A stretch of 64,000 nt of DNA from an uncultured Desulfuromonas sp. (lineage in GTDB: Bacteria; Desulfobacterota; Desulfuromonadia; Desulfuromonadales; Desulfuromonadaceae): positions 372,001-436,000 of the forward strand of contig NZ_OY787470.1 in assembly GCF_963678835.1 (NCBI RefSeq), in the 5' to 3' direction. The notes below the pieces were generated by a model, which worked only from the letters and a program-made list of their open reading frames with translations, ran no database searches and had not been told where the DNA came from. Shown here piece by piece: positions 18,467-26,599 of the stretch (position 1 is its first letter; the number at the start of each line of letters is the position of its first letter). The translations under genes were made by a program, and so were the position numbers.

Positions 18467-19354
18467 TCATGACGTCTGGTGGAACAGACCGTCACAAAAC
18501 GTCTGAAACAAAATCGAGCGATAACTTCCCTCTTTTGTCAGCAGGATTAGATCCCGTTTGAGGTTGAGACAGGTCGCTATTTCAACCAGCCAGCCGTGAT
18601 CGAGTTCGCGCTGAACCGCCATACGCGACAGACAGGCGCAGCCCGCACCCGCTTCAACGGCTTTTTTAATCGCCTCGGTATGGCCTAGTTCCATTGCTAC
18701 CGTGCAGCTGATCTGCTTCTCTTTCAGTGCCGCCTCAAACACATCACGCGTTCCCGACCCGTGTTCACGCACGATCCAGGCGGCTTGTTGCAGTTGCTCG
18801 GGGCCGATCTGTTTTTCCGTCACCCAAGGATGTTGTGGACCGGTGACGATCACCAACTCATCGTCGCGCCATTTACGCGCCGTCAGCGCCGGATTCATCT
18901 GAAAGCCTTCGCTTAACCCCACATCCAGCTCACCACGGGCCAGTCCTGTTTCAATTTGTGCAGCGTTGCCCACCTGCAGCAGCACCGTGGCTTCGGGGTA
19001 GCTCTGGGAGAATCGCGTGATCAGTTCCGGCATCAGGTAGTTGCCGATGGTGGTGCTGGCACCGACATGAAGGATTCCGCGCGGTTTGAGCAGCGATTCG
19101 TCGAGAAACATCTCGATCTCCTGATACTGGCGCTGCAACGTGGCCACCAGAGGCAAGAGCTGGCGACCGCGATCATTGAGATGCAGCCGTTTGCCCTGAC
19201 GGTTAAACAGGGGCGCATCTGAATAGCGTTCCAGTTCACTCAATGCCATACTCACCGCAGATTGAGTCAGGGCCATCTCTTCGGCTGCCCGCGAAACGCT
19301 CTCCCGCTCAGCGACTTTGGCAAAGATCTGTAATTGTCGAAGTGTCATCGCCAT
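18467..19354 (-). CDS. LysR-family transcriptional regulator, YeiE-like
   Basis: 295 residues. An N-terminal winged helix (TLRQLQIFAKVAERESVSRA...ALTQSAVSMALSELE, residues 4-42) is followed by the periplasmic-binding-protein-like effector domain (about 92-290). It is divergently transcribed from a YeiH-type exporter across a 105-base gap, the arrangement seen for yeiE-yeiH, so the exporter is the likely target and the regulator probably represses or activates it in response to a small anion. The gap holds an AT-rich imperfect dyad near 19383-19407 (AAAATCAT...ATGAAATTTT). Confidence 0.88.
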   Translation of the reverse strand: MAMTLRQLQIFAKVAERESVSRAAEEMALTQSAVSMALSELERYSDAPLFNRQGKRLHLNDRGRQLLPLVATLQRQYQEIEMFLDESLLKPRGILHVGASTTIGNYLMPELITRFSQSYPEATVLLQVGNAAQIETGLARGELDVGLSEGFQMNPALTARKWRDDELVIVTGPQHPWVTEKQIGPEQLQQAAWIVREHGSGTRDVFEAALKEKQISCTVAMELGHTEAIKKAVEAGAGCACLSRMAVQRELDHGWLVEIATCLNLKRDLILLTKEGSYRSILFQTFCDGLFHQTS

Positions 19355-19459
19355 TGTTTTTATATATCAATAAAATTGAAGAAAATCATTATTATTATGA
19401 AATTTTATTTGTTCTCTGGCGGGGCTATAGTGAATTAAACGATGAGACAGGAGTGAGCT

Positions 19460-20392
19460 ATGAACAATGAACTGATCCGAAAAATAATTTTTGTCCTCTG
19501 CCTGCTGCTTTGTTTTCTCCCCTGGATGGATGCGGCCTATGCACTGTTGCTGGGGATTGTGTTGAGCATGACCCTCGGAAATCCCTGGCCGAAGCAGGCG
19601 GCCCAGTCGAGCAAGAAACTGTTGCAGTTGTCGGTTATCGGCCTTGGGTTCGGATTGAGCCTGGGAGAGGTTTGGACCACCGGTCGCGAGTCAATTATCT
19701 ACACTCTGGTCGGCATCTGCTTTACCCTGCTGCTTGGCATGCTGCTTGGCCGTCTGTTCAAGGTGGATAAGACAACTGCCTCACTGGTCGCGTTTGGCAC
19801 CGCCATCTGTGGTGGTAGCGCTATTGCCGCCATGGCACCGGTACTCAAAGCCGAAGACGATGAAATTGCCGTGTCTCTGGCCACGGTGTTCACCCTTAAT
19901 GCCGTCGCCCTGTTTCTGTTTCCGGTGGTCGGTCACCTGCTGCATCTCAACCAGACCCTGTTCGGGACCTGGGCCGGTATGGCCATCCACGATACCAGCA
20001 GCGTCGTTGGTGCTGCATCGGTGTATGGCGCCAAAGCCCTGGCCGTTGGCACCACCGTCAAGTTGTCCCGCGCATTGTGGATCACACCGATTGTGCTGGT
20101 GGTCTCTTGGCGTAACCGCTCCACCGGTAAGAAGGCGTTTCCCTTGTTTATCGTCGGTTTCATTCTGGCCGCAGCCATCAGCACCCTGGTGCCGCAATTT
20201 GCGACACAGTGGCATTGGCTGGCGCGTATTGCCAAACAATTGCTGATCGTGACTTTGTTTCTGATTGGCGCCGGATTGAGCCGTGAGCTGTTTCGGCGCG
20301 TCGGGGTACGGCCGCTGTTGCAGGGGGTGACGCTGTGGTTGCTGGTGGGGAGCTTAACTCTGGTTGCCCTTGAACTGTTCGGTATCGCCTGA
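19460..20392 (+). CDS. YeiH-family putative sulfate/anion exporter
   Basis: 310 residues with about ten hydrophobic segments. FGTAICGGSAIAAMAPV near residue 112 and MAIHDTSSVVGAASVYG near 175 are hallmarks of the UPF0324/putative sulfate exporter (PSE) family. Transported substrate is not firmly known; sulfonate or sulfite-type anions have been proposed for the family. GGAGTGAGC precedes the ATG. Divergent from its likely LysR regulator. A universal stress protein gene follows in the same direction 61 bases later and may be cotranscribed. Confidence 0.88.
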   Translation: MNNELIRKIIFVLCLLLCFLPWMDAAYALLLGIVLSMTLGNPWPKQAAQSSKKLLQLSVIGLGFGLSLGEVWTTGRESIIYTLVGICFTLLLGMLLGRLFKVDKTTASLVAFGTAICGGSAIAAMAPVLKAEDDEIAVSLATVFTLNAVALFLFPVVGHLLHLNQTLFGTWAGMAIHDTSSVVGAASVYGAKALAVGTTVKLSRALWITPIVLVVSWRNRSTGKKAFPLFIVGFILAAAISTLVPQFATQWHWLARIAKQLLIVTLFLIGAGLSRELFRRVGVRPLLQGVTLWLLVGSLTLVALELFGIA

Positions 20393-20453
20393 TCCGGGTG
20401 TTGACAACACCCCTTGCAGCGCTTTGTTACCCCTTGCGAAAAGGAGAATAGTT

Positions 20454-20942
20454 ATGCTCCCGCTTTACACTAAAATTTTGGTCGCCACCGATTTTTCCGC
20501 CCATTCAAACTTGGCGTTTAAACATGCCGTCATGCTGGCGCGGCAGAATAACGCCCAGATCTATCTGCTGCATGTTATGCAACCTATTGATCCCTATATC
20601 AGTAGTTTTTTCTCCGGCCATGTAGGGGAAAAGCAGATTGAGGAACTGGAGCAGACCAAGTTCAAAGCCTTGCAGGATGAGTTGAAAAGTGATCTCGACG
20701 CGTTCGCCCAACAGGAATTGGCTAACTTCCCAGACGACCTTAAACGGTTTGCCGGCACCGAAGTGATTTACGGCGTTCCCAATGTGGAAATTCTCGCCTT
20801 TGCTGAAAAAAACGCGATTGATGTGATTGTTCTCGGCGGACACGGACGCAGTGCGATTGAACAGGCGTTTCTCGGCAGCGTTGCGGAAAAAGTACTGCGC
20901 AAGTCAACGCAGCCGGTGTTTGTGATTCCTTTGAATGCTTAG
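20454..20942 (+). CDS. Universal stress protein (UspA family)
   Basis: 162 residues from ATG 20454 behind AAAAGGAG. ILVATDFSAHSNLAFKHA opens the fold and GGHGRSAIEQAFLGSVAEKV near residue 125 gives the GX2GX9G(S) ATP-binding motif, so an ATP-binding subtype is likely. Acts in the cytoplasm in stress survival; exact role unknown. A GGGCGTTCTC/GAGAACGCCC hairpin at 20944-20967 follows directly and may end the transcript, though it lacks a T run. Confidence 0.9.
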   Translation: MLPLYTKILVATDFSAHSNLAFKHAVMLARQNNAQIYLLHVMQPIDPYISSFFSGHVGEKQIEELEQTKFKALQDELKSDLDAFAQQELANFPDDLKRFAGTEVIYGVPNVEILAFAEKNAIDVIVLGGHGRSAIEQAFLGSVAEKVLRKSTQPVFVIPLNA

Positions 20943-21031
20943 CGGGCGTTCTCGTTGAGAACGCCCTCGGGAAGATCAGACCAAATGGATGAGAAAAAGC
21001 CTCATTGCCCAGGCATTTGACAGCGTCTTTT

Positions 21032-22060
21032 TTAATAGGCCCTTAAATACGACGGCTCAATGAGGTTTTTTTCGTCAAAAGCCTGAGCCGCGTGGAAGAC
21101 AAAATTGGGGGAGCGCAACAGCTCTCTGCCATAGGCGACAAAGTCACATATGCCATTTTCTAGAATCTCTTCCCCCTGTTGCGGTGTGGTGATTAAGCCC
21201 ACCGCAATAACGGGGATGGAAACAGCCGCTTTGATCTTTTGGGCGTACTCACATTGATAAAGCGGTTCAAACGCGGGCATCCGATCAACAACTTCGTGAT
21301 TGCCGCCAGCGGAGACATGTATCGCCGCAACGCCGACCTTTTCCAACTCTTTGGACAGATAGGTGGAGTCGTCAATGTTCCAGCCGTTGTCCATCCATTC
21401 ATCCGCTGAGATCCTCACCATCAAAGGAATGGCGACCTTTTCTTTAATCGCTGTTGCTGTTTCCAAAACGATTCGGCACCTGTTTTCTAAACTGCCGCCA
21501 TAGATGTCTTCTCTTTGATTGGTCAAAGGAGAGAGAAACTCGCACAATAGATAGCCGTGTGCGGCGTGAAGTTCAATGATGTCATACCCCGCGTTCTGCG
21601 CTCTGACGGCGGCATCGGCAAACAATTCTTTTATCTTTTCAATGCCTTCCAACGTCAGTGCCGCAGGTTTTTTATACGGCGCTTCCTGAGAAAAAGCGAT
21701 GGCGCTTGGTGCAACGGGAATGGTCGCTTTCACCTCACTTTTTCTACCGGCATGGGCAATCTGCAAAGCCATTTTTGCCCCGAATTTATGGCATTCGTCC
21801 ACAAGTTCTTTGTGTGTGCGCATTTGTACGTCGGTCCAAATGCCGAGGTCATTGTCCGAAATTCTCCCTCGCCCTTCAACACCTGTGGCTTCAACGACGA
21901 TGAGGCCAACTCTGCCTAATGCCCTGGCTGTGTAGTGGTCTTTATGGAAATCCTTGACCTGTGCCGTATCGTCACTTTGATACATACACATAGGAGGCAT
22001 CACAACTCGATTTCTCAGCGCGACATTACCGATTGTGCCTTGCGATAATAGTGTGCTCAT
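21032..22060 (-). CDS. NADH:flavin oxidoreductase, old yellow enzyme, YqjM-like
   Basis: 342 residues forming a FMN-binding barrel. NRVVMPPMCMYQSDD near residue 17 contains the Cys that tunes FMN in YqjM-type enzymes, QIAHAGRKS near 100 and ELHAAHGYLLCEFLSP near 164 carry the substrate-binding His pair, and FVAYGRELLRSPNF near 308 binds the FMN phosphate. It reduces activated alkenes with NAD(P)H. Convergent with the universal stress protein gene. Confidence 0.9.
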   Translation of the reverse strand: MSTLLSQGTIGNVALRNRVVMPPMCMYQSDDTAQVKDFHKDHYTARALGRVGLIVVEATGVEGRGRISDNDLGIWTDVQMRTHKELVDECHKFGAKMALQIAHAGRKSEVKATIPVAPSAIAFSQEAPYKKPAALTLEGIEKIKELFADAAVRAQNAGYDIIELHAAHGYLLCEFLSPLTNQREDIYGGSLENRCRIVLETATAIKEKVAIPLMVRISADEWMDNGWNIDDSTYLSKELEKVGVAAIHVSAGGNHEVVDRMPAFEPLYQCEYAQKIKAAVSIPVIAVGLITTPQQGEEILENGICDFVAYGRELLRSPNFVFHAAQAFDEKNLIEPSYLRAY

Positions 22061-22171
22061 TTTTTTGTCCTTTTGTTTTACGAGGTAAGTGATTTCAACG
22101 TGTTGAATCGATTGCTTTTGCAGGGAATGCCATCAACACGTATGACGGGGGTAGGGAATAAGAAGGGGATT

Positions 22172-22336
22172 TAGTGCTCTATCACTACTAAATTTTCGGG
22201 TCTGGCTTCGCCTCACATCATTCTCTCAGCGGTGCAAAATTTTAAAGTGGAATGGCCACTTCTGCGATTTCGCGCCTTGTGTGAACGGCATGATACTGTG
22301 CCATACACACGAATTTTTAGCAGTGACAGGGCACTA
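22172..22336. repeat. MITE-like element, copy 1 (165 bp)
   Basis: Bounded by long imperfect terminal inverted repeats: left TAGTGCTCTATCACTACTAA and, on the other strand at the right end, TAGTGCCCTGTCACTGCTAA. The interior includes GTGGAATGGCCACTTC and GCGATTTCGCGCC and no ORF. A second copy lies inverted at 36106-36263 about 14 kb away, so the two copies bracket the accessory region. Confidence 0.7.
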
Positions 22337-22476
22337 GGAGGTCAGGAAAGATTTTCCCCAAACGGTCACTCCCCAAGATATTTTGCCCTCGTTGGAACAA
22401 CATGACGTCATACAGGGGCAGTGTACCATAAAGGATTACTGTCAGTATCCCGGTCATCCGGGCATAGACATATATT

Positions 22477-23799
22477 TTAGAAATCCAGCGGACTACGAGG
22501 TTCTTTTCTTGTCGAACTCTTGACCGTATGTGTGTAGATCATTGTTGTCTGTACATCACTATGCCCCAATAATTCCTGTATTGTCCTGATATCGTAATTT
22601 GCCTGAAGAAGATGGCTGGCAAAACTGTGGCGGAATGTGTGCGCCGTTACTCGCTTTGTCAGGGCAGTGGAAGCGGATGCGGCTTTGATGGCCTTGTTCA
22701 CATGCGACTCATGCAAATGGTAGCGTCTGTACTCGTTTTTACCTGAAACTTTCGTCAGCAATATGGCCGGGAAAAACCACTGCCAGATGAATTCTTTCGA
22801 AGCGTTAGGGTATTTACGTTCCAGTGCATGCGGCAGGAAGGTTCCGGCGAAATTTTGTGTAAACAAGTCCTGGTCGAGAACAGAGCGAACCCTGTCCAGT
22901 TGGGATCGAATTTCTGGAGCCAGAGTTTCTGGTAAAGGCACCGTCCGATCCTTTCCGCCTTTACCGTCATGAATCGTCAGTACGCCCATCTCAAGGTTGA
23001 ATGCGTTCACTCGAAGATCAAGGCACTCTGATACCCTGAGACCACAGCCATAAAGCAGTTTGACAACAAGGTCAAAAGGAGGCTCAAGTTTGCTGATAAC
23101 GGTGTCGATCTCCTCTCTGGATAGTACCACTGGTACGTATTTGCGCCGCTTGGCACGCACTACACCATCAATTTTGCCGAATTCCCTGCCCAGAACGTGT
23201 CAGTAAAAAAACAACAAAGCATTGAATGCCTGATTCTGTGTCGAAGCTGCGACGTCTCTTTCCATCGCCAGCCAGGTCATATACCGTTTGACATCGTCGG
23301 AATCCAGCAGGGCAGGTGATTTACTCCGGACAAAAGATTGGAATTTTCTGGCCCATCCATAGTAACTCGAAAGAGTCTTTGCAGAATAATGACGAACCCG
23401 TATCTCTTCCCTCAGCTTTGTCAGTTCATCCTTCCATGACGATGCTTCAGGCTGAGTGGCAGATGAAGGCTGAGTGGCAGATGAAGGCTGAGTGCTGGAA
23501 GTTTTAGGCTCCCCGGCAGATAATGGCAGGGCATCTTTTGCTGCCCCTGCCATTCGGTAATACAAACGAACGACTTCTGACGCCTCTTTGATCTGAAAAG
23601 TTTGTTGTCCTTTATCTTTTAGCTTTTCGGTAAATAACCCAAGGCTCAGTTCATCAAGGTATCCATGCCTGTATTTGTGACAAAAATCGAGATAATAGAG
23701 CAACCATCTGCGATACTCAGCATGACGTCTAACATCTACGGCCTCCCGCTCCAGCCAAGAGTCGAATTTGTCTAAAAGTGCCTTAGGCAGCGTGATCAT
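22477..23799 (-). pseudogene. intI: Integron integrase (IntI-type tyrosine recombinase) interrupted by one TGA
   Basis: Two same-frame parts joined by a single TGA (complement 23200-23202): ...NALLFFY*HVLGREFGKIDG... The expected residue is Arg, so one C-to-T change (CGA to TGA) explains it. The C-terminal half has LLYGCGLRVSECLDLR (catalytic Arg), AHTFRHSFASHLL (His-x-x-Arg) and TMIYTH (catalytic Tyr). It also contains an insert near ALERKYPNASKEF that resembles the extra helix specific to integron integrases and absent from XerC/D. The start is ATG 23799 with AAAGGGG upstream. At 440 codons it is longer than most IntI proteins because of an N-terminal extension with an 18-bp tandem repeat (23450-23485). 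It reads away from the cassettes, as is usual. Confidence 0.85.
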
Positions 23800-23933
23800 C
23801 AATGATATCCCCTTTCCTGATAATCCTGAATGGAATGTGATATCCATAAAGACAATTAACACGCTTTGTCTTGATATTATAGGTTTTTGTGTTGATTCTA
23901 ATGTTTTGCGTGTAATATTATCGTTTTTGGGTG

Positions 23934-23991
23934 CTCATTTTCAGTGATGCGAAAATGAGATATCAAGAAACTAACTAATAACTTGTTAGGC
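23934..23991 (+). other. Integron attachment site attI-like region
   Basis: Lies between the integrase start and the first cassette. It contains a 9-bp perfect inverted repeat (CTCATTTTC / GAAAATGAG, 23934-23959) and ends in the core heptamer GTTAGGC at 23985-23991, matching GTTRRRY. The first cassette begins at TTAGGC, and the R'' of its attC (GCCTAAC) is exactly complementary to GTTAGGC. That is expected if this is the insertion point. Confidence 0.7.
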
Positions 23992-24007
23992 ACTAGGAAC
24001 GAAATTC

Positions 24008-24706
24008 ATGCCGATAAATGAAGTTACCGTCTTATACTCGTTGATTGCCTTCTTGTTTGGTTTGTTGGTCAAGTCATTTTTTCCTAATTATATAAAGAAG
24101 AAAGCCGAGAACCTTGCTACCAAAGAAGATATCGAAGCGATTACAACGAAAATAGAGTCCGTGAAATCTGCGATAGCTTTAAATGCAGATGCACACAAAT
24201 CATACATATCAGAACGTAAAAATTACCTAATTTCATTTTATGACGATATATCGGAGTTTAATTACGAATATATGGCTGTAAATTTTGGAGATTTTCCTTT
24301 TGACAGCGGAAAATCTCTGTATGAGTATCAACAAAATGTTTATAAATCTGTCGCTGAAATCGTTAAGGCGTACCAGAGACTTGTAATCTACATGCCTCGT
24401 GATTCAAAGATACTGTCTATTTCTCACGATATTACAAACAATGTAATAGAGTCACGCTCCGTTATAAAAAGTAAGTTTGGGTCAATAAAAACTACAGTAA
24501 TCGAAGAAGAAGAAGCATATAAAGAATATAAGCTTTTGGGGAGTGTCGATAAATCTCGCTATGAAGCAGCGGTTGAGTCTGCAGACAAAGCAAACAGCGA
24601 ATATTGGGAACAAATGAAGCCTCTTGCTGATATGTTTAGAATAAAATACCAAGAGTATTTAACTGAATTAAATTATTACTTAGCAGAATCAGAAATTAAT
24701 GCCTAA
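24008..24706 (+). CDS. Integron cassette 1: membrane-anchored coiled-coil protein, unknown function
   Basis: 232 residues, ATG 17 bases after the attI core. An N-terminal membrane helix (about residues 7-24) is followed by a basic stretch and a helical, charged cytoplasmic domain. It contains NLATKEDIEAITTKIESVKS (residues 36-55), a motif I associate with small hypothetical proteins of mobile regions. It is clearly richer in A and T than the flanking core genes. The stop codon overlaps the start of its attC. No function can be assigned. Confidence 0.7.
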   Translation: MPINEVTVLYSLIAFLFGLLVKSFFPNYIKKKAENLATKEDIEAITTKIESVKSAIALNADAHKSYISERKNYLISFYDDISEFNYEYMAVNFGDFPFDSGKSLYEYQQNVYKSVAEIVKAYQRLVIYMPRDSKILSISHDITNNVIESRSVIKSKFGSIKTTVIEEEEAYKEYKLLGSVDKSRYEAAVESADKANSEYWEQMKPLADMFRIKYQEYLTELNYYLAESEINA

Positions 24707-24801
24707 CAAATTGCTCCTGCTGACTTTTTTCCGTTGCGCCTTTTGTGCTTGATAGCACAAAATTCTCCACTCCAAAAATGCAGCAGAGCAAGGCGTTATG
24801 C
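24701..24801 (+). other. attC recombination site 1
   Basis: R'' GCCTAAC (24701-24707) and R' GTTATGC (24795-24801) bound 101 bases. TTGCTCCTGC near the left pairs with GCAGCAGAGCAA near the right with unpaired bases, as in attC. The centre has a perfect TTTTGTGCT/AGCACAAAA stem. R'' pairs with the leading core of cassette 1, showing that both ends belong to one cassette. Confidence 0.85.
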
Positions 24802-24825
24802 ACTGCTATAGCGAAAGGAATAACT

Positions 24826-25491
24826 ATGACTGATAATGACATAAAACCCGCTCTAAATGGAGATAAGGCCGATACAGCTTTAGATATTGCCGCATTTGTA
24901 GGTAGTGTAGTGCCTTGGATTGGCGGGCCTGTCAGTAATGTTCTGGGCGGAATGTCTTTAGGCAGAAAGCTTAAGAGAGTGCATGAGGTATTGGGTTTAA
25001 TTTCTACCGAATTGGAGGAATTTAAATCCGACGCTTCAGAGGACTATGTGAACACAGAAGATTTTGAAGATATTTTGGAGCAAGCGCTAAAAAGGGTCGG
25101 AGAAGAGAGAAACGAAGTAAAAAGAAAAATTTATGGCGCTTTCCTTCTTGGCGCTATTCGTGAGCCCGGTGAAGGATATGATGAACAGCTCAGATTTCTG
25201 AAAGCTCTAGAAGATGTCCAAATAGACCATTTGCGAGTATTAGAGGCATTATTAGAAACGCCAGGGAATCCTAAAAACTCAATAACTGGGTCGCCTAGTC
25301 AAACACTATCTCGTCGCCTACCAGAAATGGATTCTGATCATATCGAAGAGATTGTATCTCAGCTCAATGACATGCGTTTAGCCAAGCTTACCTCCCTAAA
25401 AGTAATGATGACTCCTAGCGGAGCAGAGGATCTCAGGCATAGCGTTACGGGGCATGGTGTAAGATTTATCGAATATCTAAAAAATGCATAA
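24826..25491 (+). CDS. Integron cassette 2: hypothetical protein with hydrophobic N-terminal hairpin
   Basis: 221 residues from ATG 24826 (AAAGGA upstream; the frame extends further into the attC without a site). A short hydrophobic, glycine-rich region (FVGSVVPWIGGPVSNVLGG, residues 25-43) precedes a long helical acidic domain. The layout could suit a membrane-acting effector, but no family was recognised. AT-rich compared with the chromosome core. Its stop lies within the R'' of attC 2. Confidence 0.7.
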   Translation: MTDNDIKPALNGDKADTALDIAAFVGSVVPWIGGPVSNVLGGMSLGRKLKRVHEVLGLISTELEEFKSDASEDYVNTEDFEDILEQALKRVGEERNEVKRKIYGAFLLGAIREPGEGYDEQLRFLKALEDVQIDHLRVLEALLETPGNPKNSITGSPSQTLSRRLPEMDSDHIEEIVSQLNDMRLAKLTSLKVMMTPSGAEDLRHSVTGHGVRFIEYLKNA

Positions 25492-25551
25492 CAAAGCCAG
25501 TCAGAGGGACTTCCACACTGCGTGCTCCAGCCCCTGCTGGCGGCGTTAGAT
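25486..25551 (+). other. attC recombination site 2
   Basis: R'' GCATAAC (25486-25492) and R' GTTAGAT (25545-25551) bound 66 bases; inner arms GCCAG and CTGGC pair. R'' is exactly complementary to GTTATGC, the core that begins cassette 2, so cassette 2 is a complete unit. Confidence 0.85.
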
Positions 25552-25590
25552 TGAAGAGGAAATTTTAAGAGGGTAAAAGGGGACAAGAGG

Positions 25591-25727
25591 GTAAAAGGGG
25601 ACAGGCTACTTTTCGATAATTCAAGCATGATGGAAATTAGATGCAAGAGTGCGCGAGTTTCACTGTCGGGTATTTCTCCTTTGTGTTTACCTCTGAGAAC
25701 GCACAAAACTAGCCTGTCCCCTTTTAC
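25591..25727. repeat. Short inverted-repeat element inside the cassette array
   Basis: 137 bases with perfect 18-bp terminal inverted repeats (GTAAAAGGGGACAGGCTA and its complement). The left end is preceded by a tandem duplication of an 18-mer, AGAGGGTAAAAGGGGACA, at 25568-25603. No ORF is credible. GGGGACA-type ends recall REP/RAYT-linked elements found further on. Confidence 0.75.
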
Positions 25728-25733
25728 TTGTCC

Positions 25734-25774
25734 GAAAATGAGATATCAAGAAACGGACTAATAACTTGTTGGGC
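25734..25774 (+). repeat. Second copy of the attI end
   Basis: 41 bases matching 23951-23991 at all but three positions (GAAAATGAGATATCAAGAAA start, ACTAATAACTT, then core GTTGGGC at 25768-25774 instead of GTTAGGC). It sits directly before cassette 3. This looks like a duplicated attI or a recombination product, not an attC. Confidence 0.75.
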
Positions 25775-25783
25775 TTGAGCAAA

Positions 25784-26227
25784 ATGAACCGAATATTTCA
25801 TTCTAAGGGATTTCTTTCGCGCCCTTTATCAATAACAGATGAGGGGCTCGTAATTTATTTTGGGAATTCATTCAAAACGGGAAACTTAACTATAGAAAAA
25901 GAAAATATTCGAAAATTATGGCTTACTACTCATTGCCTCTGTCAAAGCCCGTACTCATTACATGCAAAGTTGCACATAAGGACAGTGAACCCTTCTAGAG
26001 AATTGAAAATTTACGGGATTTGGGGGTTGTCAGACAACCTATTAGACTTGTTCAGTTGTCTACACGATCAATTTGGTGAGCACGCTGAAATAACCAGAAT
26101 GACAGAGGTTAAAGAAACTATAAGAGAGTATGAAAAGCAAAAAAGAGGGACACATGTCTATTTGATTTTTCTTCTTATTTGCCTTATTTCGTTGATTATA
26201 TATGTTAAAACTTTTCTAGTTCCATGA
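25784..26227 (+). CDS. Integron cassette 3: hypothetical protein with C-terminal membrane anchor
   Basis: 147 residues from ATG 25784. A soluble beta-rich part (about 1-110) with two cysteines in HCLCQSP is followed by a basic linker and a strong C-terminal membrane helix (YLIFLLICLISLIIYV, about 125-141). The arrangement resembles small PH-like or GRAM-like membrane-tail proteins, but that is only a guess. It begins ten bases after the GTTGGGC core and is followed by an attC. Confidence 0.65.
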   Translation: MNRIFHSKGFLSRPLSITDEGLVIYFGNSFKTGNLTIEKENIRKLWLTTHCLCQSPYSLHAKLHIRTVNPSRELKIYGIWGLSDNLLDLFSCLHDQFGEHAEITRMTEVKETIREYEKQKRGTHVYLIFLLICLISLIIYVKTFLVP

Positions 26228-26229
26228 AA

Positions 26230-26334
26230 GACTAACACCAAAATCAAGCCGACGGGCGAGCGCTCTACGGATTTCGTAAAGCTCTTTACTAACTCGAAAG
26301 GCCTTTCCGCCGCGGCTTATCTCAGCCGTTAGAC
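26230..26334 (+). other. attC recombination site 3
   Basis: R'' GACTAAC (26230-26236) and R' GTTAGAC (26328-26334). Inner arms AAGCCGACGG and CCGCCGCGGCTT pair with bulges. R'' does not match the GTTGGGC core before cassette 3, which suggests that the left end of this cassette has been exchanged or has mutated. Confidence 0.75.
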
Positions 26335-26371
26335 CTCACCCATGCACGCCAAGAAAGCGGGAGAAGCTGTT

Positions 26372-26599
26372 ATGAATTCAGTACAGCCTGGTGAGTTGCC
26401 AAAAGGAGCGCTGCTTGAAAAGTACAAGCTTGATGGCTCATACACCGATTGCTACTTCGTAGATCTTCCGAAACTGGTATCGCACACAGAGTACATCGAG
26501 GCGTTTTACACGACGGCGATATTCAAAGTGGAGCGTCAGATCGACACCATGGGGACATTCTATTTTACCCCGGTCAATAAAAAAATATTTCTCAAGTAA
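26372..26599 (+). CDS. Integron cassette 4: short, probably truncated protein (DUF2867-like)
   Basis: 75 residues from ATG 26372 with GGGAG upstream (an ATG at 26342 is possible but lacks a site). GALLEKYKLDGSYTDCYFVD and EYIEAFYTTAIFKVER resemble the start of DUF2867 proteins, which as I recall them are about twice as long. After residue 65 the sequence leaves the family pattern at GACACCATGGGGAC (26543-26556), a 14-mer that also occurs at 30571-30584 at the end of another short gene. No attC follows, so the cassette has probably lost its 3' end to an insertion or deletion. Confidence 0.6.
   Translation: MNSVQPGELPKGALLEKYKLDGSYTDCYFVDLPKLVSHTEYIEAFYTTAIFKVERQIDTMGTFYFTPVNKKIFLK

Noticed and set aside
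23200-23202. Selenocysteine at the integrase TGA
   Set aside because: Integrases do not use selenocysteine, the expected residue is Arg, and no SECIS-like hairpin was seen just downstream.
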